A stretch of 64,000 bases of DNA from Enterococcus cecorum DSM 20682 = ATCC 43198 (GCF_000407565.1 NZ_ASWI01000004.1:1-64000), one strand, 5' to 3'; shown: positions 18,698 to 28,337, counted from the first letter of the stretch. Program-made: numbers and translations. Notes: generated by a model from the letters alone, not told the origin.

Positions 18698-19315
18698 AAA
18701 GTAGGTTGCAACCTTAGTATTAATTAAATCAATCGCTACATGATTTTCGCCACCTTCTGGCACAATCACATCAGCATAGCGTTTTGTTGGTTCGATAAAT
18801 TGATGATACATTGGTTTAACAACGCTTAGGTATTGGTCGATAATGGAATCTAATGTTCGACCGCGTTCCACCATATCACGTTTAATCCGGCGAATAATGC
18901 GGATATCATCATCAGTGTCGACATAAATTTTAATGTCCATTAAATCACGCAGACGTTTATCTTCTAAAATCAAAATTCCTTCAAGAATGATGACTTCTTT
19001 AGGTTCTTGAATAACTGTCTCAGTACTTCTTGTATGGGCAACATAGTCGTATACTGGTTTTTCAATCGTTTCGTAATTTAAAAGTTTTTCCAAATGTTCG
19101 ATTAAAAGGTCCGTATCAAATGCAAAAGGATGGTCATAGTTAGTTTTCAATCGCTCTTCAAAAGATAAATGACTTTGATCTTTATAATAAGAATCGTGTT
19201 CCAACATCATGATTGAGTGATTGGGAAAGTTATTGAAAATTGCGCGACTAACACTTGTTTTTCCGCTACCTGAACCACCACTTACTCCAATAATTATCGG
19301 CTTTTTCTTTGACAT
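18686..19315 (-). CDS. udk: Uridine kinase
   Basis: Phosphorylates uridine and cytidine in pyrimidine salvage. P-loop [12 protein letters not shown] is at residues 9-20, the EHDSYYKD and NYDHPFAFD motifs follow, and [22 protein letters not shown] is the central strand. It ends at 209 residues, normal. ATG 19315 (MSKKKPII) follows AAAGAGGT; the upstream ATG (19333) would add six residues without a site. Confidence 0.95.
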   Translation of the reverse strand: MSKKKPIIIGVSGGSGSGKTSVSRAIFNNFPNHSIMMLEHDSYYKDQSHLSFEERLKTNYDHPFAFDTDLLIEHLEKLLNYETIEKPVYDYVAHTRSTETVIQEPKEVIILEGILILEDKRLRDLMDIKIYVDTDDDIRIIRRIKRDMVERGRTLDSIIDQYLSVVKPMYHQFIEPTKRYADVIVPEGGENHVAIDLINTKVATYFKKA

Positions 19316-19439
19316 TTTATTTACCTCTTTCACGCTTTTTACACTGTTTTTAATTATAATGAAAATTTCTATAAAAAGCTAGTTAAAAACAAGAAAAAAC
19401 AGATGAAACTTAAAGAAAACGACTCCAATTTGTCTTTTT

Positions 19440-19640
19440 TTCTAGCTATTGGGAGCAACATGTGGTAAAGTAGAGCCATGCGATGAGCCGAATGCGATAA
19501 ATGATTTCGCAAACGCAGCCAGCAACACATATACTGCCGGATTGCAGGTGTTGGAGATTACATTGTGGAAAAGGGAATCTCTGCTATGAATTGAATAGTA
19601 CTGGACGGTCTACCTGAGTTAATCGGGTAGGCCTTTTTAT
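19440..19640 (+). ncRNA. Unassigned structured RNA ending in a terminator
   Basis: This 200-base stretch without ORFs folds by eye into successive helices: TGCGA..TCGCA (near 19493-19511), CAACAC-bulge-CTGC..GCAG-GTGTTG (near 19524-19553), GAGATT..AATCTC (near 19555-19582), and GGTCTACC..GGGTAGGCC followed by T5 (19607-19638). It ends in a terminator before the DUF188 gene, like a riboswitch leader or a small RNA. I could not match it to a known class. The promoter is not clear; TTGTCT at 19430-19435 is one candidate -35. Confidence 0.55.
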
Positions 19641-19642
19641 AT

Positions 19643-19716
19643 AATGTTCGTAAAGCAGCTCGGAAAGCCTCGAAGAAATTCATGTGCTTACCTAACGCTT
19701 AGAAAATCGGAGGAAA
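19643..19716 (+). repeat. Half copy of the palindromic repeat family (unit B type)
   Basis: The sequence from GTTCGTAAAGCAGC to GAGGAAAGGTG resembles the left arm and loop of the repeat at 28066-28176. It shares the blocks AAGCAGCT, GAAGAAATTC, TGTGCTTACCT and GAAAATCGGA. The right arm is missing. The ribosome site of the DUF188 gene (GGAAAGGTG) is the loop part of this repeat. Confidence 0.75.
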
Positions 19717-19727
19717 GGTGTGAAAGC

Positions 19728-20177
19728 ATGCGTATCGTCATTGATGGGGATGGCTGTCCAGTAAAAGAAGAAGTGATTGAACTAGGCGATGAATTTCATT
19801 TGCCGGTAATGATTGTGACAAGTGTTGATCACTTTTCGAATAAAGATTATCCCGATTTTGTACAATTCGTCTATGTGGATAAGGGAGCAGATAGTGCAGA
19901 CTATGCAATTATGAATCAATTAGCCAACTCAGATGTAGTGATTACGCAAGATTATGGACTTGCCTCGTTAGCTTTAGGTCGTGCGCAGGCAGTCTTTCAT
20001 CATTCAGGCAAGCGTTATTTGCCAGAAACTATCCAATTATTACTAGAACAACGCTATTTCTCAGCCAAAATGCGCAAGGCCAAGCAAAAAACGAAAGGGC
20101 CAAAACCATTTACGCGCGCTGATCGAGCTAAATTTCAAGTGATTTTTCGTGAATTTTTAATGACAAGTTTAATTTGA
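19728..20177 (+). CDS. YaiI/YqxD (DUF188) family protein
   Basis: A 149-residue protein starting MRIVIDGDGCPVKEE. The family keeps this acidic start, the GADSADYAI motif and the TQDYGLASLAL segment, all visible here, which suits a PIN-like fold. Function is not established. ATG 19728 is chosen because the family starts there; upstream in-frame codons translate a piece of the palindromic repeat. Its ribosome site lies in that repeat. Confidence 0.88.
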   Translation: MRIVIDGDGCPVKEEVIELGDEFHLPVMIVTSVDHFSNKDYPDFVQFVYVDKGADSADYAIMNQLANSDVVITQDYGLASLALGRAQAVFHHSGKRYLPETIQLLLEQRYFSAKMRKAKQKTKGPKPFTRADRAKFQVIFREFLMTSLI

Positions 20178-20281
20178 GATAAATTTTACGACTTTTCTAT
20201 ATTTTTACAAGGTTTTGTGATAAAATACCAAAGTAGCAAAAGGTTTCTAGCAATACACCAGATTCATAGGAGGAAATATTT

Positions 20282-21358
20282 GTGAAAATCACATTATTAT
20301 ATGGTGGACAAAGTGCTGAACATGAGGTTTCTATTTTATCAGCGTTTTCCGTCTTAAACGCAATATACTATGATTATTATCAAGTTCAATTAGTGTATAT
20401 TACTAAAAATGGTCAGTGGGTAAAAGGTCCATTATTAACCCAAAAACCTGAAAGCCAAGAAGTACTGCACTTAATTTGGGAAGGTGAAGATAAAACTGGC
20501 CAAGTGATTAATCCAGGTGCAATTAAAGAGGAAGGGACAATTGTTTTTCCACTTTTACATGGACCAAATGGTGAAGATGGGACGATTCAAGGATTTTTAG
20601 AAACTTTGAAGATGCCTTATGTCGGTACAGGGGTTTTAGCAAGTGCGTGTGGCATGGATAAAATTATGACCAAATATGTCTTACAAGCAGGTGGCATCCC
20701 ACAAGTGCCTTATGTTCCGGTATTAGCCATGCATTGGAAACAAAATCCACAATTAATCTTTGAACATTGCGAAGGTTCCTTATTATACCCAATGTTTGTC
20801 AAACCGGCGAATATGGGTTCAAGCGTGGGAATTTCTAAGGCTGAAAACCGTGATGAATTAGAAGCAGCTTTAAATGAAGCATTCTTATATGATACACGCG
20901 TGATTATCGAGCAAGGAATTGAAGCCCGTGAAATTGAAGTTGCTGTTTTAGGAAATGAAGATGTTCGTACGACTATGGCGGGTGAAATTGTTAAAGATGT
21001 CGCTTTTTACGATTATAATTCAAAATATATCGACAACAAAATTGTGATGCAAATCCCGGCACAAGTACCTGATGAAGTGCAACAAAAAGCACAAGAATAT
21101 GCCAAAAAAGCTTATACCATGCTTGGTGGCTCAGGATTAAGTCGTTGTGATTTCTTCTTAACCAATAAGAACGAATTATTCTTAAATGAATTAAACACAA
21201 TGCCTGGATTTACCCAATTTAGTATGTATCCTAGCCTTTGGGAAAAAATGGGCTTACCTTATGGTGATTTAATTGAAGAGTTGATTCAATTAGGCTTGAA
21301 CCGCTTTAACCAACGTCAAACCTTAATTACAGAAGCTCCCGATGGCGATAAATTGTAA
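20282..21358 (+). CDS. ddl: D-alanine--D-alanine ligase
   Basis: ATP-grasp enzyme making D-Ala-D-Ala for peptidoglycan. It has LLYGGQSAEHEVSILSA at the N-terminus, FVKPANMGSSVGISKA near residue 180, the serine/tyrosine loop FYDYNSKYID near 240, and the metal-binding LFLNELNTMPGFT near 305. The tyrosine in the DYNSKY loop is the D-Ala form, not the D-lactate type of intrinsically vancomycin-resistant ligases. Start GTG 20282 follows AGGAGGAAA. Length 358, normal. murF follows after a terminator. Confidence 0.96.
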   Translation: MKITLLYGGQSAEHEVSILSAFSVLNAIYYDYYQVQLVYITKNGQWVKGPLLTQKPESQEVLHLIWEGEDKTGQVINPGAIKEEGTIVFPLLHGPNGEDGTIQGFLETLKMPYVGTGVLASACGMDKIMTKYVLQAGGIPQVPYVPVLAMHWKQNPQLIFEHCEGSLLYPMFVKPANMGSSVGISKAENRDELEAALNEAFLYDTRVIIEQGIEAREIEVAVLGNEDVRTTMAGEIVKDVAFYDYNSKYIDNKIVMQIPAQVPDEVQQKAQEYAKKAYTMLGGSGLSRCDFFLTNKNELFLNELNTMPGFTQFSMYPSLWEKMGLPYGDLIEELIQLGLNRFNQRQTLITEAPDGDKL

Positions 21359-21370
21359 AATCAATATCCC

Positions 21371-21405
21371 AAACACCTTTGCAGCCATCTTGCAGAGGTG
21401 TTTTT
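21371..21405 (+). terminator. Terminator after ddl
   Basis: AACACCT-T-TGCA pairs with TGCA-G-AGGTGTT and is followed by a T run. Confidence 0.85.
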
Positions 21406-21462
21406 CATTGAAAGTTAGCAGGTGACTATTTAGTAACCTTAACAGATTGGAGACAAAGAAAA

Positions 21463-22806
21463 ATGAAATTAACAATTAAAGAAATAGCACAAGTCTTGGG
21501 GATTTCTGGCATAGTAGATGAGCGAGAAATTTCTAGCGTGGAGTTTGATAGCCGTAAAATTGCAAAGAATGGTCTGTTTGTGCCGCTTCCTGGAACACGT
21601 GACGGTCATGATTTTGTCAGTGCTGCAAAAGAAAATGGTGCGATTGCTACATTATGGCAAAAAGAGAAAGCCAATGTACCAAGTGATTTGGTGGTGTTAC
21701 CTGTAGAAGATGTAACCCAAGCATTTCAAATAATTGCTCAGTACTATAAACAAAAAATTGCGCCTAAAACGGTGGCGATTACTGGTTCCAATGGTAAAAC
21801 GACCACCAAAGATATGACGGCTAGTGTATTAGCGCAAAAATATCGTACCTATAAAACCCAAGGCAACTACAATAATGATTTAGGTGTACCCTATACGATG
21901 CTTCATATGCCAGATGATACAGAAGTGTTAATCTTGGAGATGGGAATGGATCATGCAGGTGAAATTCATTTTCTAAGTCAATTAGGGCAACCAGATGTGG
22001 CGGCTATCACTTTAATTGGAGAAGCACATTTAGAAAATTTAGGTTCACGGAAAAACATTGCTAAAGCGAAAATGGAAATTGTGGACGGTCTAGCGCAAGA
22101 TGGCGCCCTTTTTGTGCCAGCAGATGAGCCTTTACTGACAGACTTGATTGCACCAATCAGTCAAGAAGTGCAAACATTTGGATTAGGACAAGGGGATTTG
22201 CAAGCTGAAATTGTAAATGAAACGAGTGAAAGCACAGAGTTTGAGATAAATGACGCAAGTTTCATTATTCCTGTATTAGGAGGATATAACGTCAAAAATG
22301 CTTTGATTGCGTATGGGATTGGTTGCTATTTCGGGCTTTCTATGGAACAAATCAAAAATGGTTTAGCTCAAGTAGAATTGACCAAAAATCGTACACAATG
22401 GTTACAGGCCAAAAATGGGGCTAAATTATTAAGTGATGTTTATAATGCGAATCCAACTGCCATGCGTCTTGTACTTGAAAGTTTTGGTCGACTCACTTTG
22501 CCGGGACGTCGAATAGCTGTTTTAGCAGATATGTTGGAATTAGGACCAGATAGTTCAGCGATGCATGCAAGTATGGCTGAAGCAATTGTTGGACTTTACG
22601 ATTTTGTCTATCTTTATGGGGAACAAATGCAAGCACTAGCCAATCGTCTAACTGAGTTAAACGTACCGCATGCTTACTTTATTCCAGCGCAACGACAAGC
22701 CTTTTTAGAACAAGTGCAAAAAGAGATTCAATCAACAGATAGTGTCATTCTGAAAGGAAGTAATGGGATGCAGTTATCTGAATTAGTCGCTCTTTTAACT
22801 GAATAA
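21463..22806 (+). CDS. murF: UDP-MurNAc-tripeptide--D-Ala-D-Ala ligase
   Basis: Mur ligase adding the D-Ala-D-Ala made by Ddl to the cytoplasmic peptidoglycan precursor. ATP loop ITGSNGKTTTKD is near residue 105, LEMGMDHAGEI near 162, and the C-terminal VYNANPTAM and DMLELG motifs are present. Length 447, normal. It lies just after ddl, the usual Enterococcus order ddl-murF. Confidence 0.96.
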   Translation: MKLTIKEIAQVLGISGIVDEREISSVEFDSRKIAKNGLFVPLPGTRDGHDFVSAAKENGAIATLWQKEKANVPSDLVVLPVEDVTQAFQIIAQYYKQKIAPKTVAITGSNGKTTTKDMTASVLAQKYRTYKTQGNYNNDLGVPYTMLHMPDDTEVLILEMGMDHAGEIHFLSQLGQPDVAAITLIGEAHLENLGSRKNIAKAKMEIVDGLAQDGALFVPADEPLLTDLIAPISQEVQTFGLGQGDLQAEIVNETSESTEFEINDASFIIPVLGGYNVKNALIAYGIGCYFGLSMEQIKNGLAQVELTKNRTQWLQAKNGAKLLSDVYNANPTAMRLVLESFGRLTLPGRRIAVLADMLELGPDSSAMHASMAEAIVGLYDFVYLYGEQMQALANRLTELNVPHAYFIPAQRQAFLEQVQKEIQSTDSVILKGSNGMQLSELVALLTE

Positions 22807-22980
22807 TCAAGAAACACTCTAGCTATAATGGTTACGGCGTATTTTCATGGTTTCAATGTGCAAAATAATCGAAAAGAGGTAGCTGGGTTACCATTTTGTG
22901 TTTATCATGAAGAATTTGATTGGACATTTCATGAATAAGCTTTCATTATTTTTTCGAATAGCTGTTATAAGCAAATATAA

Positions 22981-23008
22981 TTATATAAATGAAACTTTGT
23001 GATAAAAT
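22981..23008 (+). promoter_or_regulatory. Probable ldh promoter
   Basis: TTATAT (22981-22986), 16-base spacer, TAAAAT (23003-23008), 54 bases before ldh. Confidence 0.5.
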
Positions 23009-23061
23009 AGACCTGTAAGAAAAATTGAGAGAAATAATATATAGAAAAGAAGGAATGAATC

Positions 23062-24009
23062 ATGAAAAAAACAAGTCGTCGTGTCGTCGTAGTAGGTACA
23101 GGTTTTGTCGGTACAAGTATTGCTTATTCTATGATTAATCAAGGCATTACCAATGAATTAGTACTGATTGATGTAAATAAGGAAAAAGCTCAAGGAGAAG
23201 CACTTGACCTTTTAGATGGCGTTGCATGGGGGAGCCAAAATGTCAATGTTTGGTCTGGGGATTATAGTGATTGTAAGGAGGCAGATATTGTTGTAATTAC
23301 GGCCGGTGCGAATCAAAAACCAGGGCAAACACGTTTAGAATTAGTCGATATTAACGCCAAAATCATGAAATCCATCGTTACGGAAATTATGGCGAGCGGT
23401 TTTGACGGTTCACTAGTCATTGCCTCTAATCCAGTAGATGTATTGACTTATATCGCTTGGCAAACTTCAGGACTTCCTAAAAATCGTGTCATCGGTACTG
23501 GTACGACACTAGATACTACTCGTTTTAGAAAAGAATTGGCTTTGCGTTTACATCTTGATCCAAGAAGTGTGCATGGCTATATCATTGGTGAACACGGTGA
23601 TAGTGAAGTGGCTGTTTGGTCGCATACCACAGTGGGTGCCAAACCAATTTTAGAATATATTGTCAATAATGAATATTTGAATGTCGATGATTTAGAAGGC
23701 ATTGCGGATAAAGTAAAAAATGCCGCTTATGAAATCATTGACCGTAAAAAAGCGACTTATTATGGTATCGGTATGAGTACTGCGCGGATTGTAAAGGCCA
23801 TTTTGAATAATGAAAATGCGATTTTACCGGTTTCTGCTTATTTAAATGGTGAATTTGGCGAAGAAGACATCTTTACTGGGGTGCCAGCAGTGGTGAATCA
23901 AGAAGGTGTACGTGAAATTATCGAACTTCGCCTAGATCCAAAAGAAAAAATTCAATTTGCTAAATCAGTCGCACAATTACGCGAAGTTTTGGCTACGGTG
24001 AAGGATTAA
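23062..24009 (+). CDS. ldh: L-lactate dehydrogenase
   Basis: Reduces pyruvate to L-lactate with NADH, the end step of homolactic fermentation. NAD-binding [13 protein letters not shown] at residues 11-23, LIDVNKEKA following, and the catalytic histidine in GEHGDSE near 178 are present. Asp, Arg and Thr contacts of the L-LDH family are intact. Length 315, normal. It stands alone, with its own promoter. Many enterococci carry two ldh genes; which this is cannot be told. Confidence 0.95.
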   Translation: MKKTSRRVVVVGTGFVGTSIAYSMINQGITNELVLIDVNKEKAQGEALDLLDGVAWGSQNVNVWSGDYSDCKEADIVVITAGANQKPGQTRLELVDINAKIMKSIVTEIMASGFDGSLVIASNPVDVLTYIAWQTSGLPKNRVIGTGTTLDTTRFRKELALRLHLDPRSVHGYIIGEHGDSEVAVWSHTTVGAKPILEYIVNNEYLNVDDLEGIADKVKNAAYEIIDRKKATYYGIGMSTARIVKAILNNENAILPVSAYLNGEFGEEDIFTGVPAVVNQEGVREIIELRLDPKEKIQFAKSVAQLREVLATVKD

Positions 24010-24061
24010 TCAGAATTGAAATGAGAATCTACTAAGAAATTAGATGAAAAATCTTGAAAAC

Positions 24062-24202
24062 TTGCTGAAAGTTTCGAAGTGTGGTATGCTACTTGGTGGA
24101 AAAGTGCAATGAAACAATTGGCAAAGAATTTATTATAGGAAGTAAAGCTTTCTAATAGATAGATAATTGGGCTAAGATCTTTATCCTAGCCCTTTTCTTT
24201 AC
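24062..24202 (+). promoter_or_regulatory. Leader with terminator upstream of cshA
   Basis: TTGCTG (24062-24067), 17 bases, then TATGCT with an upstream TGG (24085-24090) form a plausible extended -10 promoter. About 75 bases on, GGGCTA-A-GAT pairs with ATC-C-TAGCCC (24169-24193), followed by TTTTCTTT. A transcript from here would stop about 120 bases before cshA. It could be an attenuated leader of cshA or a short independent RNA. The remaining bases up to the cshA start hold nothing else I can name. Confidence 0.5.
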
Positions 24203-24324
24203 GTATAGACCCATGATTTGGCAGTATTTGTCAATCGTTTTATCGCCTAAAATTTAAATAGACTAGCGAGATGCTAAATGAACGTCTATTTAAGCGAGTG
24301 TTTACTCAATTTAGGAGGATTTAT

Positions 24325-25830
24325 TTGAAATTTACAGAACTTAATTTATCAGAAGAATTATTATCTTCAATCGAACGTAGCGGATTTGAAGAGGCAACCC
24401 CAATTCAAGAAGCGACTATTCCTTTAGCTTTAGAAGGCCGCGATGTCATTGGTCAGGCCCAAACAGGTACCGGGAAAACAGCTGCCTTTGGTTTGCCGAT
24501 GTTGGAAAAGATTGATCCAAACAATGCGCAACTACAAGGATTAGTGATTGCTCCCACTCGTGAATTGGCTATTCAAACCCAAGAGGAATTATATCGCTTA
24601 GGTCGTGATAAGAAGATTCGTGTGCAAGCTGTCTATGGTGGTGCGGATATTAACCGCCAAATCCGTCAGTTAAAGAATCGTCCCCATATCGTTGTTGGGA
24701 CACCTGGTCGAATGCTTGATCATATCAACCGTCACACATTAAAACTTTCAACTGTGCAAACTCTGGTATTGGATGAAGCAGATGAAATGTTAAACATGGG
24801 ATTTTTAGAAGATATCGAAGCAATTATCTCTAAAGTACCTGAACAACGTCAAACGCTATTATTCTCAGCAACGATGCCACCAGAAATCAAAAATATCGGT
24901 GTGCAATTCATGCAAAATCCAGAACATGTACGGATTAAAACCAAAGAAATGACTGCTGATTTAATCGAGCAATTCTTTGTACGTGCAAAAGAATATGAAA
25001 AATTTGATATCATGACCCGTTTATTAGATGTGCAAATCCCTGAATTAACGATTGTATTTGGTCGTACGAAACGCCGTGTGGATGAATTAGCGAAAGGTTT
25101 AGAAGCACGCGGCTATAAAGCAGAGGGCATTCACGGGGACTTATCCCAACAAAAACGAATGAGTGTCTTACGTAGCTTTAAAAATGGTGATTTAGATATC
25201 CTAGTCGCAACAGATGTGGCTGCTCGTGGATTGGATATTTCTGGTGTAACCCACGTTTATAACTATGATATTCCACAAGATCCTGAAAGCTATGTCCACC
25301 GTATTGGTCGTACAGGTCGTGCCGGTAAGATGGGTGTGTCCGTCACTTTTGTCACACCAAACGAAATGAGTTACTTACACGTCATCGAAAACTTAACCAA
25401 AAAACGCATGACACCATTACGTCCACCAACCGAAAAAGAAGCGTTCAAAGGTCAATTAGGCCAAGCAATGGAAGAAATTGAAGCGAAAATGGATGAAAAT
25501 GGCTTGGAACGTTACATGCAAGCGGCTGAAGAATTGTTAGAAGAATATTCTGCTCAAGATCTAGCAGCTTTATTAGTCAAAACGATTGCGAAAGACCCAG
25601 CTGATATGGTTCCAGTTAAGATTACTCCAGAACGTCCATTACCACCTAGCAAAAAAGGCTTTAATAAAAATAATCGTCGTGGTGGCAATTCACGTAATCG
25701 TCGTGACTATAACCGCGATGGTAAATATGGTCGCAATAAAAAAGACTATGGTAAAGACAAACGCCGTGAAAATCGCAAAAACAATAAAAGTGAAAAGAAA
25801 CGTGGCTTTGTTATCCGTAGTAATCATTAA
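24325..25830 (+). CDS. cshA: DEAD-box RNA helicase CshA
   Basis: ATP-dependent RNA helicase of the RNA degradosome and cold adaptation. Q motif, AQTGTGKT (Walker A), [24 protein letters not shown], then [10 protein letters not shown] are all in order. The last 60 residues are a basic tail rich in Arg, Asn, Gly and Lys, as in CshA. The start is TTG 24325 ([13 protein letters not shown]), with TTAGGAGG seven bases upstream. An upstream in-frame ATG (24271) has no site and would add 18 residues not seen in the family. Length 501. Confidence 0.92.
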   Translation: MKFTELNLSEELLSSIERSGFEEATPIQEATIPLALEGRDVIGQAQTGTGKTAAFGLPMLEKIDPNNAQLQGLVIAPTRELAIQTQEELYRLGRDKKIRVQAVYGGADINRQIRQLKNRPHIVVGTPGRMLDHINRHTLKLSTVQTLVLDEADEMLNMGFLEDIEAIISKVPEQRQTLLFSATMPPEIKNIGVQFMQNPEHVRIKTKEMTADLIEQFFVRAKEYEKFDIMTRLLDVQIPELTIVFGRTKRRVDELAKGLEARGYKAEGIHGDLSQQKRMSVLRSFKNGDLDILVATDVAARGLDISGVTHVYNYDIPQDPESYVHRIGRTGRAGKMGVSVTFVTPNEMSYLHVIENLTKKRMTPLRPPTEKEAFKGQLGQAMEEIEAKMDENGLERYMQAAEELLEEYSAQDLAALLVKTIAKDPADMVPVKITPERPLPPSKKGFNKNNRRGGNSRNRRDYNRDGKYGRNKKDYGKDKRRENRKNNKSEKKRGFVIRSNH

Positions 25831-25846
25831 TCAATAAGACATTTAA

Positions 25847-25893
25847 CCAATTCAGTTTACCTGGTATAAAAAGGTTAGCTGGGTTGGTTTTTC
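25847..25893 (+). terminator. Terminator after cshA
   Basis: CCAATTCAG pairs with CTGGGTTGG (two T-G pairs), then T5. Confidence 0.8.
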
Positions 25894-25987
25894 TCATTTT
25901 TAGGTAATATTTTGATGTTTTATTGAGAAGTAGTGGGAGTTATAGGGATTTAGTTCATAAATTACTCTTAAATTTTCAGAATGTTTT

Positions 25988-26016
25988 TTGTTTTTTTAAG
26001 AAAATTTTGGTAGAAT
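25988..26016 (+). promoter_or_regulatory. Promoter of acpS-alr-mazF
   Basis: TTGTTT (25988-25993), 17-base spacer, TAGAAT with a preceding TGG (26011-26016), 31 bases before acpS. Confidence 0.65.
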
Positions 26017-26046
26017 GGGTGTAGTTTTGAAGAAAGTGAGAGAAAT

Positions 26047-26409
26047 ATGATTCAAGGGATTGGCATCGATGCGGTGGAGTTAGATCGTATCCAAGAAATA
26101 ATTGAAAAGAAATCAAGCTTCATCCAACGGGTATTGACTCCCAATGAATTAGCGATTTTTGAAGGTTTATCATTGAAACGCCAGGTGGAATTTTTAGGTG
26201 GTCGTTTTGCATGTAAAGAAGCCTTCTCTAAAGCTTGGCACACTGGTATTGGGGCAGTTGGTTTCCAAGATATCGAAATTTTACGCGATGATAAAGGTGC
26301 GCCTATTGTGACAAAATCGCCTTTTGATGGAGAAGTATTAGTGAGTATTACCCATACCCGTGATACAGCCTTTGCGCAAATTCTCTTACAATCAAGAAAG
26401 AAGGAATAA
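26047..26409 (+). CDS. acpS: Holo-[acyl-carrier-protein] synthase
   Basis: Transfers 4'-phosphopantetheine from CoA to acyl carrier protein. IGIDAVELDRI at the N-terminus holds the metal Asp, and GRFACKEAFSKA (near residue 57) holds the second acidic site. Length 120, normal. The acpS-alr pair with mazF behind is the standard Firmicute order. Confidence 0.95.
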   Translation: MIQGIGIDAVELDRIQEIIEKKSSFIQRVLTPNELAIFEGLSLKRQVEFLGGRFACKEAFSKAWHTGIGAVGFQDIEILRDDKGAPIVTKSPFDGEVLVSITHTRDTAFAQILLQSRKKE

Positions 26410-26411
26410 CA

Positions 26412-27539
26412 ATGCAGGCTTCTTATTATCGCCCGACGAGAATTACCGTCGATTTGTCTGCGATTAAAGAAAATATTGAATTACATAAGCAAAAACTAGC
26501 TTTGGGTCAGTCGATTTTTGCCGTGGTGAAAGCTGATGCCTATGGACATGGCGTGCTGCCAGTTGCAAAGGCGGCAATCGAGGCTGGTGCTGTAGGCTTT
26601 TGTGTGGCTACCTTAGATGAAGCCCTAGAATTACGTACAAATGGATTTTTAGAACCGATTATTGTTTTAGGACCGATTGATTATGAAGGACTGAAATTAG
26701 CAAGTGAATATGAAATCAGTATTCCAGTAGTGGATTTGGATTATTTAGATGGATTAATTGCTAAGGTACAAACTTTATCATTATCGAAACCATTATTATT
26801 ACACTTGGCAATTGATAGTGGGATGAGTCGGATCGGTATTCGTACCAAAGAAGAATTACATCAAGCAGAAGCAAAAATATCCGCTCATTCAGATTTACTT
26901 TTTGAAGGAATTTTCACTCATTTTTCAACAGCTGACCAAGAGGATGATAGTTATTTTAAACAGCAGATTTCAATGTTTAAAGCCTTACTCGGTTCATTAT
27001 CTCAACAGCCTAAATATGTCCATGTGGAAAATAGCGCCACGACACTTTGGCACGAGACTTTAGGAAATATCGTACGCTTAGGGATTTCGATGTATGGGTT
27101 AAATCCATCAGGTAAAGCGCTTGAATCACCAATCACTTTATGTCCAGCTTTATCTTTGACTTCAGCGTTAACCCAAGTCAAGTTTGTTGAAAAAGGAACA
27201 GGAATTGGCTACGGGAAAACTTATGTGGCTCAGCAAGACGAATGGATTGGAACAGTGCCAATTGGTTATGCAGATGGCTTTATTCGAAAATACCAGGGTT
27301 ATCAGGTACTAGTAAATGGCCAATTATGCGAAATTGTTGGAAGAGTATGTATGGATCAGATGATGATTCGTTTACCAGAACAAGTCGCGCTTGGCAGTAA
27401 AGTAACGATTGTCGGACGCGATGGCCAACAAGAACGAACCTTACAAGATATGGCAGATTACGTGGATACGATTCATTATGAAGTGGCGTGTCTTTTATCG
27501 CCGCGTATTCCAAGAGTCTATATAGAAGAAAAGAGGTAG
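26412..27539 (+). CDS. alr: Alanine racemase
   Basis: PLP enzyme making D-alanine for Ddl. The PLP lysine lies in FAVVKADAYGHG (near residue 40), and the catalytic tyrosine segment is RLGISMYGLNPS. Length 375, normal. It starts two bases after acpS and ends three bases before mazF, so the three genes form one unit. Confidence 0.95.
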   Translation: MQASYYRPTRITVDLSAIKENIELHKQKLALGQSIFAVVKADAYGHGVLPVAKAAIEAGAVGFCVATLDEALELRTNGFLEPIIVLGPIDYEGLKLASEYEISIPVVDLDYLDGLIAKVQTLSLSKPLLLHLAIDSGMSRIGIRTKEELHQAEAKISAHSDLLFEGIFTHFSTADQEDDSYFKQQISMFKALLGSLSQQPKYVHVENSATTLWHETLGNIVRLGISMYGLNPSGKALESPITLCPALSLTSALTQVKFVEKGTGIGYGKTYVAQQDEWIGTVPIGYADGFIRKYQGYQVLVNGQLCEIVGRVCMDQMMIRLPEQVALGSKVTIVGRDGQQERTLQDMADYVDTIHYEVACLLSPRIPRVYIEEKR

Positions 27540-27542
27540 ACC

Positions 27543-27917
27543 ATGATTTGCAGAGGAGACTTATTTTTTGCGGATTTATCCCCTGTTACGGGCTCTGAAC
27601 AAGGTGGGGTGCGCCCAGTCGTGATTTTGCAAAATGATACGGGTAATTTTCATAGTCCAACGGTAATTGTGGCAGCTATTACCGCGAAAACTTCGAAATG
27701 CAAATTACCGACACATGTAGAAATCACTTCTCATGCGGATAACCTAGACCGTGATTCAGTTGTCTTAACAGAGCAAATTCGCACCATAGATAAATGTCGC
27801 CTGAAAGAAAAAATTGGTTCCTTAGATGTCGAACAAATGCAGCAAGTCGATCACGCCCTAAAAATCAGCTTAGGACTCATCCCTTGCCACACATGCAAAA
27901 CCAAAGAAACACAATAA
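27543..27917 (+). CDS. mazF: MazF/NdoA-family endoribonuclease toxin (no adjacent antitoxin)
   Basis: A 124-residue MazF fold: [28 protein letters not shown] at the start, with the catalytic Arg of GVRP, and the [13 protein letters not shown] strand carrying the conserved Thr. In Bacillus a MazE-type antitoxin gene lies between alr and the toxin. Here only three bases separate them, so no antitoxin is encoded at this locus. It is either controlled by a distant antitoxin or has lost toxicity. The terminal [10 protein letters not shown] has two cysteines not usual in NdoA. Confidence 0.88.
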   Translation: MICRGDLFFADLSPVTGSEQGGVRPVVILQNDTGNFHSPTVIVAAITAKTSKCKLPTHVEITSHADNLDRDSVVLTEQIRTIDKCRLKEKIGSLDVEQMQQVDHALKISLGLIPCHTCKTKETQ

Positions 27918-27932
27918 CAGGCTAGTAGAATA

Positions 27933-28053
27933 AAGGATGTGAGGCGGGTCGAACAGCTCCAAGCAGCTAAGATTGTCCGGAATGTCAGGAAAATCCATTA
28001 TGTTTTAAGATTTTCCAAGACAGGCCGGCTTAGATGCACAGGAGCTACCCGCC
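27933..28053. repeat. Long imperfect palindrome, unit A
   Basis: It begins with the core AAGGATGTGAGGCGGGTC. GCGGGT, AGCTCC, CTAAG, GTC and GGAAAATC on the left pair with GATTTTCC, GAC, CTTAG, GGAGCT and ACCCGC on the right. The transcript would be a 120-base hairpin. Half copies occur at 43790 and 46652. Confidence 0.85.
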
Positions 28054-28062
28054 GAACACAGA

Positions 28063-28178
28063 TTAAGGTCGTGAAGCAGCTTGCTCAGACATGAAGAAAT
28101 TCGTGTGCTTACCTCCCGCTGGGAAAATCGGATGAAAGGAGATTTTCACAAGCGGGAGGGCGAATTTCACAATGTCTA
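28063..28178. repeat. Long imperfect palindrome, unit B
   Basis: AGCAGCT, AGACAT, GAAATTCG, CCTCCCGCT and GAAAATC on the left pair with GATTTTC, AGCGGGAGG, CGAATTTC, ATGTCT and AGCTGCT on the right. It carries a different sequence from unit A but the same design. A left half occurs at 19643. Confidence 0.85.
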
Positions 28179-28204
28179 GCTGCTGAACGCCGTGGATAAG
28201 AATA

Positions 28205-28334
28205 AAGGTCGTAAATCGGCTCGATCAGCCACTAGCAGATAAGTTTGTCCAGAACGTCGGGAAAGTCCGAAAAGAAAAGACTTTCCTAGACGAGCTGGCT
28301 TATACGCAAAGTGGCTAGTCGATTTACGCCGTAT
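28205..28334. repeat. Long imperfect palindrome, unit C
   Basis: CGTAAATCG, AGCCACT, GATAAG, GTC and GGAAAGTC on the left pair with GACTTTCC, GAC, CTTAT, AGTGGCT and CGATTTACG on the right. It shares the inner CCGGAA/CAGAACGTCGGGAAA block with unit A. Confidence 0.85.
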
Positions 28335-28337
28335 AGA

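Noticed and set aside
19493..19545. Cobalamin-riboswitch B12 box, as GCAGCCAG...ACTGCC looks similar
   Set aside because: The core GCCACTG-type elements are absent and the spacing is wrong; kept as unassigned RNA.
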